DNA from: an uncultured Campylobacterales bacterium
GTDB taxonomy: Bacteria; Campylobacterota; Campylobacteria; Campylobacterales; Arcobacteraceae
Length of the DNA stretch: 64,000 bases
Assembly: GCA_947494995.1 (NCBI GenBank)
Contig: CANLWY010000004.1
Span: 186,001-250,000 of the forward strand
Reading direction: 5' to 3'
The translations under genes were made by a program, and so were the position numbers. The stretch's first letter is position 1. Every line of letters begins with the position of its first letter. Positions 1 to 8,832 of this stretch are shown here, piece by piece. The notes under the pieces were generated by a model, which was given only the letters and a program-made list of their open reading frames with translations, had not been told where the DNA came from and did no database searches.

Positions 1-1
1 T

Positions 2-67
2 ATGCTCTTTAATAAAGAGTTAAAAAGGTATATGGCAAATGCAAGTTTTAAAGTCAATAGAAGATAA
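2..67 (+). CDS. possible C-terminal end of an upstream gene (partial)
   Basis: An open frame enters from the left edge and stops at TAA 65-67. It encodes a basic tail ending in FKVNRR and overlaps the start of the next gene by 29 bases. The following genes also overlap one another, so this may be the end of another secretion or pilus gene. Only about 21 codons are visible, no family can be assigned, and the frame could be open by chance. Confidence 0.25.
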   Translation: MLFNKELKRYMANASFKVNRR

Positions 68-689
68 GTTTGATTTCTTTCCTTTTGGAGTGAAGCTTGC
101 ATTCTTTTTATTTCCAATATTAGCTTTCACATTTTTAACATATTTTATTTATGAAGGAGAGCATAATAAACTCTATATTCCTAAAAAAATTATAAGTGTA
201 AAAAGTATTAAAATGAAAGAATCAGTTGTTGAAATCTTAAAAGAGATTGAAAAGTATACTTTTGAACATGAAATTGAAGTACATTTACTAAAAAAAGATA
301 AGAGTTATATAAAGTTTGAAGTTTTTTCATCTTTGAGAAAAAGAATTCTTTTTTTAAATTATTTAGAAGGTTTTAACTCTTTTTCAAAGATACATGAGTT
401 TAAATTTTTTAAAGATAGTTTGATTGTAGAAGTAGAGTTTAAAAAGTTTTATAAAAAAGAGAAGTTTATATTAACAAATGAACTCTCTTTTATTGAAAAC
501 AAGAAAATAGAAAAGAAATTAGTTCTTCAAGCAATTGTTGGGAAAAGTGTTTTAGTCAATGGTTACTGGTTTAAAATTGATGATAAAATTGATTCCTTTA
601 TATTGAAAAAGATAGAGAAGAACAGTATTTTACTTGAAAATAGATTTAAAAAATTAGTGTTAAAGTTACATAAAAATGAAGATATATGA
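39..689 (+). CDS. single-pass membrane protein of a type II secretion/pilus operon
   Basis: A 216-residue protein with one hydrophobic segment at about residues 19-37 and a lysine-rich remainder probably on the periplasmic side. The last 50 residues (LQAIVGKSVLVNGYWFKIDD onward) resemble the small beta domain of GspB/MshK/PilP proteins, in which a 'ring with no gap, process-able value' pattern of the form V-x-G-x-W-x-x-x-x-D recurs. That resemblance is weak and judged by eye. Its 3' end overlaps the secretion ATPase by 14 bases, so translational coupling and a role in assembling the same machine are likely. No enzymatic motif is visible. Confidence 0.6.
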   Translation: MQVLKSIEDKFDFFPFGVKLAFFLFPILAFTFLTYFIYEGEHNKLYIPKKIISVKSIKMKESVVEILKEIEKYTFEHEIEVHLLKKDKSYIKFEVFSSLRKRILFLNYLEGFNSFSKIHEFKFFKDSLIVEVEFKKFYKKEKFILTNELSFIENKKIEKKLVLQAIVGKSVLVNGYWFKIDDKIDSFILKKIEKNSILLENRFKKLVLKLHKNEDI

Positions 690-2022
690 TGTTGTCATTG
701 ATTATGAACTTGTATCAAGTTTTGATATAAATGAGTTAATTAAAAATTTAATTTTACCTATAAAAAAAGAGGGAGTTTACTTAGATTGTTTTACTTCATT
801 AAATTCTAATATAGAAGAATTAAAAAATAATAGTTTAATTAAAGAGTTTTCTTTAGAAGAGATAGAAGTTCTTTTTTTCTTAAATGATATTGATATTAGA
901 ACAACTCTTTATAAACTATCAAAAAATGCAACTTTGAGTGAGGAAGTAAATTCAAATTTTATTTCTGAGTTTTTTTCAATATTAATTAAAAAGTCAATTG
1001 AGTCAAGGTCTAGTGACATACATATAGAAAGTTTTGAAAAGAGTTTAGTAATAAGATTTAGAGTAGATGGAAACTTGAAGATTTTTTATATATTTGAAAA
1101 ATCTTTTTCTAGTATTATAAGTTCATATATTAAAATGCTTTCAAAGTTAGATATAACAAATATTAGAACTCCAATGGATGGAAGGTTTTCAATGAAGTAT
1201 GAAAACAAAAACTATGATTTTAGAGTTTCAACAATGCCAACAATCTATGGAGAGTCTATTGTAATTAGAGTTTTAGATAATGAAGATATTACTAAAGACA
1301 TAAATAATCTAGGGTTCTCTAAAAATATTTTGAAATCTTTTTATTCTATAACTAAACTAACCCAAGGTTTAGTATTAGTTTCAGGACCGACAGGAAGTGG
1401 AAAAAGTACAACTTTATACTCTATTTTAAAAAAGTTTAATAAACAGAATAAAAAAATTGTAACTATAGAAGATCCTATAGAGTATAAGTTAGATAAGGTT
1501 CAACAAATTGAAGTTGATGAGTCAATAGGATTAGGTTTTGATACTATATTAAGAAATATATTAAGACAAGATCCAGATGTGATTTTAATAGGTGAAATTA
1601 GAGATGTAATCTCTTTAAAAGTTGCCCTACAAGCAGCTCTTACAGGACACTTGGTTTTAGCATCAATTCATGCAAACAATTCTATAGAAACACTTTCAAG
1701 ACTTGTTGATCTTGATGCAAACAGATATCTATTATCTACTACTTTAAAGTATATTATATCTCAAAGATTAGTTTTGAAAATTTGTAGAACTTGTAAAAAA
1801 GAAGGGTGCACAAAATGTAATTTTACAGGCTATTATGGAAGAAGTAACTTATGTGAGGTTTTAAAAGTTGATGATGAATTATCCACAAAAATTTTAAAAG
1901 ATGATGATATAAAAAAATATTTAGAAAGTATAAGTTATCAAACTATGTTAGATGATGGAAAGAAAAAAGTAGAGGAAGGAATTACTACATTAAGAGAGCT
2001 TTATAAAGTAATTGAGAATTAA
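676..2022 (+). CDS. type II secretion/type IV pilus assembly ATPase (GspE/PilB family)
   Basis: A 448-residue hexameric-type ATPase expected to power pseudopilus or pilus extension on the cytoplasmic face of the inner membrane. Visible motifs are Walker A GPTGSGKST at 237-245, the Asp/Walker B stretch DPDVILIGEIRD from about 299, and a tetracysteine zinc site C370, C373, C378, C381 typical of GspE. It is shorter than GspE/PilB (about 500-570 residues), mainly because the N-terminal domain is reduced. It overlaps the previous gene by 14 bases and the next by 11, so the three form one operon. Whether it serves secretion, competence or a pilus cannot be decided here. Confidence 0.93.
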   Translation: MKIYDVVIDYELVSSFDINELIKNLILPIKKEGVYLDCFTSLNSNIEELKNNSLIKEFSLEEIEVLFFLNDIDIRTTLYKLSKNATLSEEVNSNFISEFFSILIKKSIESRSSDIHIESFEKSLVIRFRVDGNLKIFYIFEKSFSSIISSYIKMLSKLDITNIRTPMDGRFSMKYENKNYDFRVSTMPTIYGESIVIRVLDNEDITKDINNLGFSKNILKSFYSITKLTQGLVLVSGPTGSGKSTTLYSILKKFNKQNKKIVTIEDPIEYKLDKVQQIEVDESIGLGFDTILRNILRQDPDVILIGEIRDVISLKVALQAALTGHLVLASIHANNSIETLSRLVDLDANRYLLSTTLKYIISQRLVLKICRTCKKEGCTKCNFTGYYGRSNLCEVLKVDDELSTKILKDDDIKKYLESISYQTMLDDGKKKVEEGITTLRELYKVIEN

Positions 2023-3202
2023 AAAATATAAAATCGTACATCAAGAAAAAAGAGAAATAAAAATTAAGTACATTGAAACTTTAGATATTGAAACTGAGGT
2101 ACTACCTAAAAATATTATTGAGATAAAAAGAGTAGGTCTAAATTTAACTTTAAACAGTTTTGAAACAATAAAAGAGAAGGATCTAATATCTAGATTTTAT
2201 GAGTTAAGTTTGATGTTGAATTCAAATTTATTATTTGATGATGCCTTAAGTATATTAATTAAAAATGAAAAAAATACAAAAATGAAAGAGTTTCTAGAAA
2301 GTTTAAAGAATTCTTTTATAAATTCAAAAGATATTAATAAAACACTTGAAAACTATAAAATTAATCCTTTGATAAAATCATTTTTAAAAATAACACAAGA
2401 TAGTGGAAATATATCTTCAAATATTGAGGCTTTGAGTAAAATAATAAGTGAGAATCATAAAATAAAAAAAGAGTTTAAAAAAGCAATGACATATCCTATT
2501 ATACTAGTCGTAACTTTTTTTCTAGCTTTGATTGGCATTTTTAAATTAGTAGTGCCAAATTTTGAATCAATATTTTCAAATAGTAAGATGGTTTTGCCTT
2601 TTGCAACAAAGGCTCTGCTTTTTACAAAGGATATTTTTGATAACTATCTTTTAACATCTTTTTCAATAATCTTTTTATTACTCTTTTTTTTAGTGTTTTT
2701 ATATAAAAAAAACCATTCTTTTAGATTCTTCCTTGATAAAGTTCTTGTAAATCACGCTTTTTTTATAAGTGATTTATATAAATTAAAAACATTGTATAAC
2801 TACCTTGTAGTTGTAGATATCTTACTTCAAAATAAGTACGAATTTTTAGAAAGTATAAGTAAATCAAAGGTTTTATTAAATAACAAATTCCTTTTAGCTA
2901 GAATTACGCAAATAGAAAAGCTACTTAAGAATGGAAAGAGTATTCGATTTGCTTTTGAATCTACAGAACTTTTTGATGATGTGACTTTAAGCTTGATAAA
3001 TACAGGAGAAGTTACAAACTCTTTAGATACTGTAATTTATGAGATTAAGAAAATATATAAAATAAGATTTGACGATAAGTTAAAGCTTTTTACTATTCTT
3101 ATCGAGCCACTATTTTTTATAATCATTATGGCTTTAATCATATGGATTATTTTAGCCATATTTGTTCCCTTGTGGAGTATGAATGATATGTTAAAGTTTT
3201 AA
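2012..3202 (+). CDS. type II secretion inner-membrane platform protein (GspF/PilC family)
   Basis: A 396-residue polytopic protein with two GspF-type helical cytoplasmic domains and three membrane segments, around residues 160-185, 213-232 and 350-385. It would anchor the ATPase to the inner membrane and guide pseudopilin assembly. The start is TTG at 2012, inside the ATPase gene; no better start lies nearby. It is the last secretion gene visible, and folE follows 13 bases later on the same strand, so folE may be read through from this operon. Confidence 0.9.
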   Translation: MRIKKYKIVHQEKREIKIKYIETLDIETEVLPKNIIEIKRVGLNLTLNSFETIKEKDLISRFYELSLMLNSNLLFDDALSILIKNEKNTKMKEFLESLKNSFINSKDINKTLENYKINPLIKSFLKITQDSGNISSNIEALSKIISENHKIKKEFKKAMTYPIILVVTFFLALIGIFKLVVPNFESIFSNSKMVLPFATKALLFTKDIFDNYLLTSFSIIFLLLFFLVFLYKKNHSFRFFLDKVLVNHAFFISDLYKLKTLYNYLVVVDILLQNKYEFLESISKSKVLLNNKFLLARITQIEKLLKNGKSIRFAFESTELFDDVTLSLINTGEVTNSLDTVIYEIKKIYKIRFDDKLKLFTILIEPLFFIIIMALIIWIILAIFVPLWSMNDMLKF

Positions 3203-3215
3203 GAGGAATAGATTT

Positions 3216-3788
3216 ATGAGTAAAGAATTAGAGTTTGAAAATTCTGTTAAAAATATATTAGAGTATATTGGTGAAGATGTAAATAGAGAGGGTTTAGAAA
3301 AGACTCCAAGTCGTGTTAGAAAAGCTTTTGAGTTTATGTGTGGTGGATATAAACAAGACCCAAAAAAGATTATAAATCAAGCATTATTTACAAGCTCAAA
3401 TGATGAAATGGTGGTTATAAAAGATATTGAATTTTATTCTATGTGTGAACACCATATGTTACCAATTATAGGAAAAGCCCATATCGCATATATCCCAAAT
3501 GGAAAAGTTGTAGGCCTTTCTAAAATACCAAGAATAGTAGATGTTTTTGCAAGAAGATTACAAATCCAAGAGCAAATGACAGAGCAAATCTGTGATGCAC
3601 TGCATGAAACACTAAATCCAAAAGGTGTTGCAGTCATGATTGATGCAAGACATATGTGTATGGAGATGAGAGGAGTAGAGAAAATCTGTTCTACTACTGT
3701 AACATCTGCATTAAGAGGACTTTTTAAAAGAGAGAAAAAAACAAAAGATGAGTTCCTTTCAATAGTTGCTCAATCTTTACATAAGTAG
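3216..3788 (+). CDS. folE: GTP cyclohydrolase I
   Basis: A 190-residue enzyme converting GTP to 7,8-dihydroneopterin triphosphate, the first step of folate (and queuosine-type deazaguanine) synthesis. The zinc ligands C77, H80 and C148 are present (CEHHMLP and HMCMEMRG), as is the conserved C-terminal [12 protein letters not shown] segment. Length is normal for the bacterial family. A ribosome-binding site AAGAGGAA precedes the ATG. The gene ends four bases before the convergent kinase gene. Confidence 0.97.
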   Translation: MSKELEFENSVKNILEYIGEDVNREGLEKTPSRVRKAFEFMCGGYKQDPKKIINQALFTSSNDEMVVIKDIEFYSMCEHHMLPIIGKAHIAYIPNGKVVGLSKIPRIVDVFARRLQIQEQMTEQICDALHETLNPKGVAVMIDARHMCMEMRGVEKICSTTVTSALRGLFKREKKTKDEFLSIVAQSLHK

Positions 3789-3792
3789 GTTA

Positions 3793-5097
3793 CTAAATAG
3801 TATGCGGTAGAGTTATTGTAAACATAGCTCCTGTATACTTTTTATCTTTGTAAATAAACTTTTTATTTTTTACTTTAATCTTACCTTGCATATGTTTTGA
3901 AATGATTTCTTCACACATATAAAGTCCAATTCCTGTCCCATGACTTTGATGTTTTGTTGTAAAGTAAGGCTCAAAGATTTTTGTTATAATCTTACTTGAA
4001 ATTCCACCTGCGGTATCTTTTATTTGAATTATTAAATTGTATTCATCATTATAAACGTCTATAAATATAAACTTGTCTTTTATACCATTCTCATCAAATG
4101 CATCTTTTGAATTGTTAAATAGGTTTAATAAAACTTGTACTAATGCATTATCATAGTTAAGGATTTGAAAATCTTCAATATCTTTTATAAAAGTGATACC
4201 TTCACTTTTAAATTTTTTTCCTGTAATCATCATGGTTTTTTCAAAAGTGTGTGTTATTTTAAAAAACTCTTTTTTTTGATCGGGTTTGAAAAAACCTCTA
4301 AAGTCATCAATAGTTTTTGATAGATGTTGAGCTGAGTTGTTTATTAAATCCATAGATTCAGTAAGAAATTCATTGTTTAAGGTTCCTAAATCATATTGTA
4401 ATTTTACTCCTGTTGATGCGGTTGATATTGCTGATAAAGGTTGTCTCCATTGGTGTGCAATATTTTCTAAAATTTCTCCCATTGCAGCCATTTTAGATTG
4501 TTGCATCATTATTTTCTCTTTCTCTTTTAGCTCAGTAATATCTAAGGCTGCTGAAATAATTGTTTTCTTCCCATCAATTTTCATAAAAGGAGCAATATTA
4601 AATTGCCATATTATCTCTTTTTCTTCTTTTGTATGGATTGTATATGTAGAATTATTATCTTTAATTTCTTTTAGAGTAAATAGAGACATAATCTCTTCTT
4701 TTCTTTTTGAAGCATTCTCTCTATAGGCTTTTTTTACCCATTTATCTACTGTATTTATCTCTGAATATGAATAACCTGTTTTCTCTTTAAATGTTTTGTT
4801 TACCATTAATATTTTTCCATCTTCATCTAAGATAATGACAGGTGATGCAAGAGAGTTAAATGTATCTTTTAGTTTATATTTTGAGTCTTCAACTTTTGAA
4901 AATGATTTTTTAATAATAATATATAAAAAAATTGAAGTTATAGTTATGAAAAATAAATTTATTGATGTTTCTAAAAATAAAGTTAAATCGTTATTTTTTA
5001 TAAAAAGATATATAAGTTTATCAGAAAATAAAAACCATAAAAAGTAAATTGTAAAGTACAAGATTACAATTTTGAAAGCTTCTCTAGAGCTTTTCAT
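3793..5097 (-). CDS. PAS-domain membrane histidine kinase
   Basis: A 434-residue sensor kinase with two N-terminal membrane segments (about 9-27 and 44-62), a very short periplasmic loop, a PAS domain (about 78-190) and a kinase core. The phosphoacceptor H215 lies in AHQWRQPL, a variant common in Campylobacterota. N-box NNSKDAF, G1 DTAGGI and G2 GTGIGLYM are intact, so it should be active. No response regulator lies beside it, so its partner is unknown. The small loop suggests an intracellular or membrane signal sensed by the PAS domain. Confidence 0.9.
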   Translation of the reverse strand: MKSSREAFKIVILYFTIYFLWFLFSDKLIYLFIKNNDLTLFLETSINLFFITITSIFLYIIIKKSFSKVEDSKYKLKDTFNSLASPVIILDEDGKILMVNKTFKEKTGYSYSEINTVDKWVKKAYRENASKRKEEIMSLFTLKEIKDNNSTYTIHTKEEKEIIWQFNIAPFMKIDGKKTIISAALDITELKEKEKIMMQQSKMAAMGEILENIAHQWRQPLSAISTASTGVKLQYDLGTLNNEFLTESMDLINNSAQHLSKTIDDFRGFFKPDQKKEFFKITHTFEKTMMITGKKFKSEGITFIKDIEDFQILNYDNALVQVLLNLFNNSKDAFDENGIKDKFIFIDVYNDEYNLIIQIKDTAGGISSKIITKIFEPYFTTKHQSHGTGIGLYMCEEIISKHMQGKIKVKNKKFIYKDKKYTGAMFTITLPHTI

Positions 5098-5180
5098 TTA
5101 TTTCCTTTCTCTTTTAAAGGTAGATATATTATAGTATCAAAAAATTATTTAATATCTAATATATCTTATAAAAATTCTTT

Positions 5181-6533
5181 CTAAAGAAGAATTATCTTTG
5201 CTAGCATTAAAAAACTAAAGAAACCTACTATATCTGTAACAGTTGTTAATAGTACAGTACTTCCAATAGCTGGGTCAATATCCATTTTTTTAAGAAGTAA
5301 GGGGATTGAAGCTCCAAAGAATCCTGCACTAAAGAGATTTATAATCATAGACATAGCAATTACAAGTCCAAGCATTGCCGTATTAAACCATAACCAAGCT
5401 ACTACACCAATTATTACTGCAAAAATAAAACCATTTACTATGGAGATAAATACCTCTTTTTTTATGGCATCTTTACTATTATCAAAGTCAATATCTCCTA
5501 AAGCTAACTGTCTTACCATAACGGCTAAAGTTTGAGTTCCTGCATTTCCTCCCATTGAAGCAACAATTGGCATTAGAATAGCTAAGGCAACATATGATTG
5601 AATAGTTTCATCAAAAATACCAATAACAAGAGAAGCTAAAATAGCAGTACCTAGATTTAGAAATAACCATAAGGCTCTTTTTTTAGCTGTGATATAAAGA
5701 TTGTCTTCTTGCTCAAAGTCATCATCAACACCAGCTAGTTGGTACATTTGTTCTGTTGCGTTCTCTTCAATTACATCGATAATATCATCAGATGTAATTC
5801 TTCCCATTAACATATCTTGATAACCTACAACGGCAACAACAGAAAGGTCATATTTTTCAACTTGTTTTGCTACTTCATCAATATGTTCTTTATCTTGAAC
5901 TATAAAAGGTTTGAATTTATTCTCTTCATAAGCATTAATAATGTCATTATAAGTTTTTTCAAAATCTAAAAGAATTAAATCTTCAAGTAGAATTGCTGCA
6001 ATAAGTTTTTTGTCATTATTTACAACAAAAACTTGATGAATATTTTCTAGTTCATCTTCTGCTTTTCCTTGTTTTAGCCTATTTAGCGAGTCTTGAACTG
6101 TTTCATTTATATTTGCAGAAAAAAGCTCAGTTTGCATATATGCACCAGCTTCATCTTCATCATATCTCTTAAGCCAGTCAATCTCTTGTTGATCTTCTTC
6201 TTCAAGTCCTTCAAAAATCTCTTTTGCTTTTTTCTCATCTAATTCTTCAATTTCTTGAATAATATCAGTTGCATCATCAGATTCTAGTTCATCAACAGCT
6301 TCTGTAAGTTTTTCAATTGAGAGTTCTTCATATGCATCTTCTCTTAGGTTGTCAGGTAATTCAAGGATAACATCCCCTAAAATATCATCAGGGAGCTGTT
6401 TTAAAACGTAGAAAAAATCTTCTTCAGATTCTTTTTCAATTTTTTTTAGAGAGTATGCTATATCACTTGGGTGAAGATCATTTAACTTTTCTAAAAGTTC
6501 ATGGGGATTTTTTATAGCATTCTCTGTAGGCAT
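5181..6533 (-). CDS. mgtE: magnesium transporter MgtE
   Basis: A 450-residue Mg2+ channel/transporter of usual family length. It has an acidic N-terminal MgtE_N superhelical domain (about 1-130), a tandem CBS pair (about 130-265) and five C-terminal membrane helices including the conserved MPIVASMGGNAGTQ pore segment. The N-domain and CBS pair form the Mg2+-sensing gate in characterised homologues. A good ribosome-binding site (AAGGAGA) precedes the ATG, which overlaps the stop codon of csd3 by one base, so it is translated from the same message. Confidence 0.95.
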   Translation of the reverse strand: MPTENAIKNPHELLEKLNDLHPSDIAYSLKKIEKESEEDFFYVLKQLPDDILGDVILELPDNLREDAYEELSIEKLTEAVDELESDDATDIIQEIEELDEKKAKEIFEGLEEEDQQEIDWLKRYDEDEAGAYMQTELFSANINETVQDSLNRLKQGKAEDELENIHQVFVVNNDKKLIAAILLEDLILLDFEKTYNDIINAYEENKFKPFIVQDKEHIDEVAKQVEKYDLSVVAVVGYQDMLMGRITSDDIIDVIEENATEQMYQLAGVDDDFEQEDNLYITAKKRALWLFLNLGTAILASLVIGIFDETIQSYVALAILMPIVASMGGNAGTQTLAVMVRQLALGDIDFDNSKDAIKKEVFISIVNGFIFAVIIGVVAWLWFNTAMLGLVIAMSMIINLFSAGFFGASIPLLLKKMDIDPAIGSTVLLTTVTDIVGFFSFLMLAKIILL

Positions 6534-7726
6534 TACATCTCCTTAGAAGTATTTAACTGACTTGTTGAGACCATTCTATCTAGTCTAGTTCCTTTTTCTC
6601 TGTTTTCATTTTTTATAATATCTTCAAATTTGTTTATTTGTACTTTCGCATTTGCAATAAATGTTTTTTTCTTTTTACCTTTTAATCCAACTGTTTCAGG
6701 TTTTCTAATTACTTTAAGTGGATTTACTGCTCTACCGTTTTTATATAAGCCTAAGTGTAGATGTGGACCTGAACTCAAACCTGTACTTCCAACATAACCA
6801 ATATGTTGACCTCTTTTTACTTTTCTTCCTCTTTTAAGTCCTGATTTGAACTTATTTTGGTGAGCATATAATGTTTTATATCCATTTGGATGTCTAATAA
6901 TAATTGTCTTTCCATATCCTCCACGTCTTCCAATGAATTCAATTTTTCCATCACCAGCTGCATAAATTTTTCTTCCTCTTGGAGCTGCAAAATCTGTACC
7001 TAAATGAGCTCTATATCTTTTTAAAACAGGGTGAAATCTTCTTTTCGTAAAGTGACTAGAAATTCTTTTATATGTTAATGGTATTTTAAAAAAGTAAAAT
7101 TTTGTAAAAGCCTTTCCTGTTTGGTCATAATATTTGTCATCTCTTTCATTTTTAAATCTGTAGTATTTTCTATTTCCAACTTCTACCATTGCTGCTTTAA
7201 TATCTGGTTGCCCCAAAGGTTTTCCAAGAAGTTCTTTTTGTGTATATTTGATTACAACAAAATCGCCTTTTTGCATTGTTCTAAAAGAAACACCTGAAAA
7301 AATTGATTTTAAATGTGCTGTTAATGCTGCACTTCCTGTAGCTTTTTGAAGTTCAGTTGAAATTGAAGTTTGAATAGGTATAGCAATTGTTTCAGTAAAT
7401 TCTCTATAAGAAATAGGTAGTGCTTGAAATTTATAATTACCATCATCAGTTTCATATAAATGAAGTTGTATATCTTCTGATACAGGTATTAAAACTTGAT
7501 TTAAAGTTCCATCTTCGTTCTCTTTTAAATAGTAGTATCTATCTGCTGTTATTTCTGAACATAATTCTTTATCTTCTTTCTCTAAATCAAAATAGAGCTT
7601 TTGAGGAATTGAGTATTTCTCTAAAAAGGTTAAAAAGGTTTCTCCTGATGGCCACTTCTCTTCTTTTACTACATTTGCAAAAATTGTAGTAGTTATAAAT
7701 ACAAAAAATAAAATGATTTTCTTCAC
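6533..7726 (-). CDS. csd3: M23 peptidoglycan endopeptidase/carboxypeptidase (Csd3/HdpA-like)
   Basis: A 397-residue exported peptidase with an N-terminal signal peptide (1-17). The C-terminal LytM/M23 domain carries the zinc ligands H241 and D245 (HLGTD) and H322, H324 (GPHLHLG). Length and domain order match Helicobacter Csd3/HdpA, a periplasmic D,D-endopeptidase and D,D-carboxypeptidase that sets helical cell shape. The gene symbol is assigned by this resemblance. It lies divergently from a csd6-like gene, and mgtE is downstream in the same operon. Confidence 0.85.
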   Translation of the reverse strand: MKKIILFFVFITTTIFANVVKEEKWPSGETFLTFLEKYSIPQKLYFDLEKEDKELCSEITADRYYYLKENEDGTLNQVLIPVSEDIQLHLYETDDGNYKFQALPISYREFTETIAIPIQTSISTELQKATGSAALTAHLKSIFSGVSFRTMQKGDFVVIKYTQKELLGKPLGQPDIKAAMVEVGNRKYYRFKNERDDKYYDQTGKAFTKFYFFKIPLTYKRISSHFTKRRFHPVLKRYRAHLGTDFAAPRGRKIYAAGDGKIEFIGRRGGYGKTIIIRHPNGYKTLYAHQNKFKSGLKRGRKVKRGQHIGYVGSTGLSSGPHLHLGLYKNGRAVNPLKVIRKPETVGLKGKKKKTFIANAKVQINKFEDIIKNENREKGTRLDRMVSTSQLNTSKEM

Positions 7727-7806
7727 GTTTCTTCTTTATCAAAAAATTAGAGGATTTATTATACAATTGCGCAACTAAAGAGAATATAAATTTTCAGGGG
7801 TTTTGA

Positions 7807-8766
7807 GTGAAAAAAACGTTATTATTTTTAACAATAATTATTAACATTATGTTTGCAGATTTAGTTGATATTTATAGAAGTCAAGGTCTTGATGCTGTAA
7901 AAAATCAACTTGAAAAAGAGTTAACAAAGGAAACATATTGGCAGGAGTATCTATCTGATAAAAATGTAGATTATGGTTACTATGAGTCAAAGAAGTATGT
8001 AATATTAGCTCAAAAAGATGCAAAAGAGATTGCTCTTTATAAAGTTGATAGAGGAAATTACGATTTAGTATTAAGAGATAGTGTAATTGTTGGAGAAAAA
8101 GAGGGTGACAAGCAAATAGAAGGAGACTTAAAGACTCCAACAGGAGCTTATGAGCTTACTAATAAATTAACAAAATTAGATCAGTTTTATGGCCCTTTAG
8201 CACTTGTTACAAATTATCCAAATACTTTTGATAAAACTTTAAATAAAAAAGGGCATGGAATCTGGATTCATGGAATGCCTTTAAATGAAGATAGAGAAGA
8301 GTATACAAAAGGTTGTATTGCTTTGGATAACCCAAGATTAAAAGAGCTTGATAAAAATATTGAATTTAATAAATCAATATTATTGATTTCAGAGGATACT
8401 ATAAAAAAGGCTTCAAAAGAGGATATAAGTCTGATATTAGCTTCTATTTTCAAGTGGAGAGAAGCTTGGAAAAAATCTGATATAAATGAATATTTAAAAT
8501 TTTATTCTGAATCTTTTAAAAGACATGATGGAATGTCAATAAATCAGTTTAAAAAATACAAAAAAAGAATTTTTTCTAAAAAAGAGAAAAAGAAAATTGA
8601 GTTTTCTAATATAAATATTTTCCCTTATCCAAACTCTCTAAACAAACAGATGTTTAAGGTTCTTATGCATGAAGATTATAGAACAAAATATTATACATTT
8701 GTAGGTAAAAAAGAGTTATATATAGAGTTAAAAGATAACAAAATTGAAATCCTTGCTGAAGGATAA
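7807..8766 (+). CDS. csd6: YkuD-type L,D-carboxypeptidase with NTF2-like tail (Csd6/Pgp2-like)
   Basis: A 319-residue exported protein starting at GTG 7807 (preceded by AGGGG), with a signal peptide (1-17). The YkuD catalytic motif has H155 and C170 in HGMPLN and TKGCIALDN. Residues about 200-319 match the NTF2-like C-terminal domain that distinguishes Csd6/Pgp2 from ordinary L,D-transpeptidases. Homologues in Helicobacter and Campylobacter trim tetrapeptides to tripeptides in the periplasm and are needed for helical shape. It is divergent from csd3, sharing an 80-base promoter region. Confidence 0.85.
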   Translation: MKKTLLFLTIIINIMFADLVDIYRSQGLDAVKNQLEKELTKETYWQEYLSDKNVDYGYYESKKYVILAQKDAKEIALYKVDRGNYDLVLRDSVIVGEKEGDKQIEGDLKTPTGAYELTNKLTKLDQFYGPLALVTNYPNTFDKTLNKKGHGIWIHGMPLNEDREEYTKGCIALDNPRLKELDKNIEFNKSILLISEDTIKKASKEDISLILASIFKWREAWKKSDINEYLKFYSESFKRHDGMSINQFKKYKKRIFSKKEKKKIEFSNINIFPYPNSLNKQMFKVLMHEDYRTKYYTFVGKKELYIELKDNKIEILAEG

Positions 8767-8791
8767 AACTAAAAATTAAGAGCTTTTTGGA

Positions 8792-8797
8792 TATAAT
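8792..8797 (+). promoter_or_regulatory. probable -10 box of purL
   Basis: TATAAT followed by CGC lies 35 bases upstream of the purL ATG. No clear -35 is visible, as is common for sigma-70 promoters in Campylobacterota. Similar boxes followed by CGC or ACGCG precede purH and rpmH. Confidence 0.55.
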
Positions 8798-8832
8798 CGC
8801 ATTTACTTAAACAACCATATGTAAGGCGTAAT

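Noticed and set aside
4337-5047. Open frames opposite the PAS histidine kinase and other genes
   Set aside because: They are antisense to well-identified coding regions, have no ribosome-binding sites and resemble no protein.
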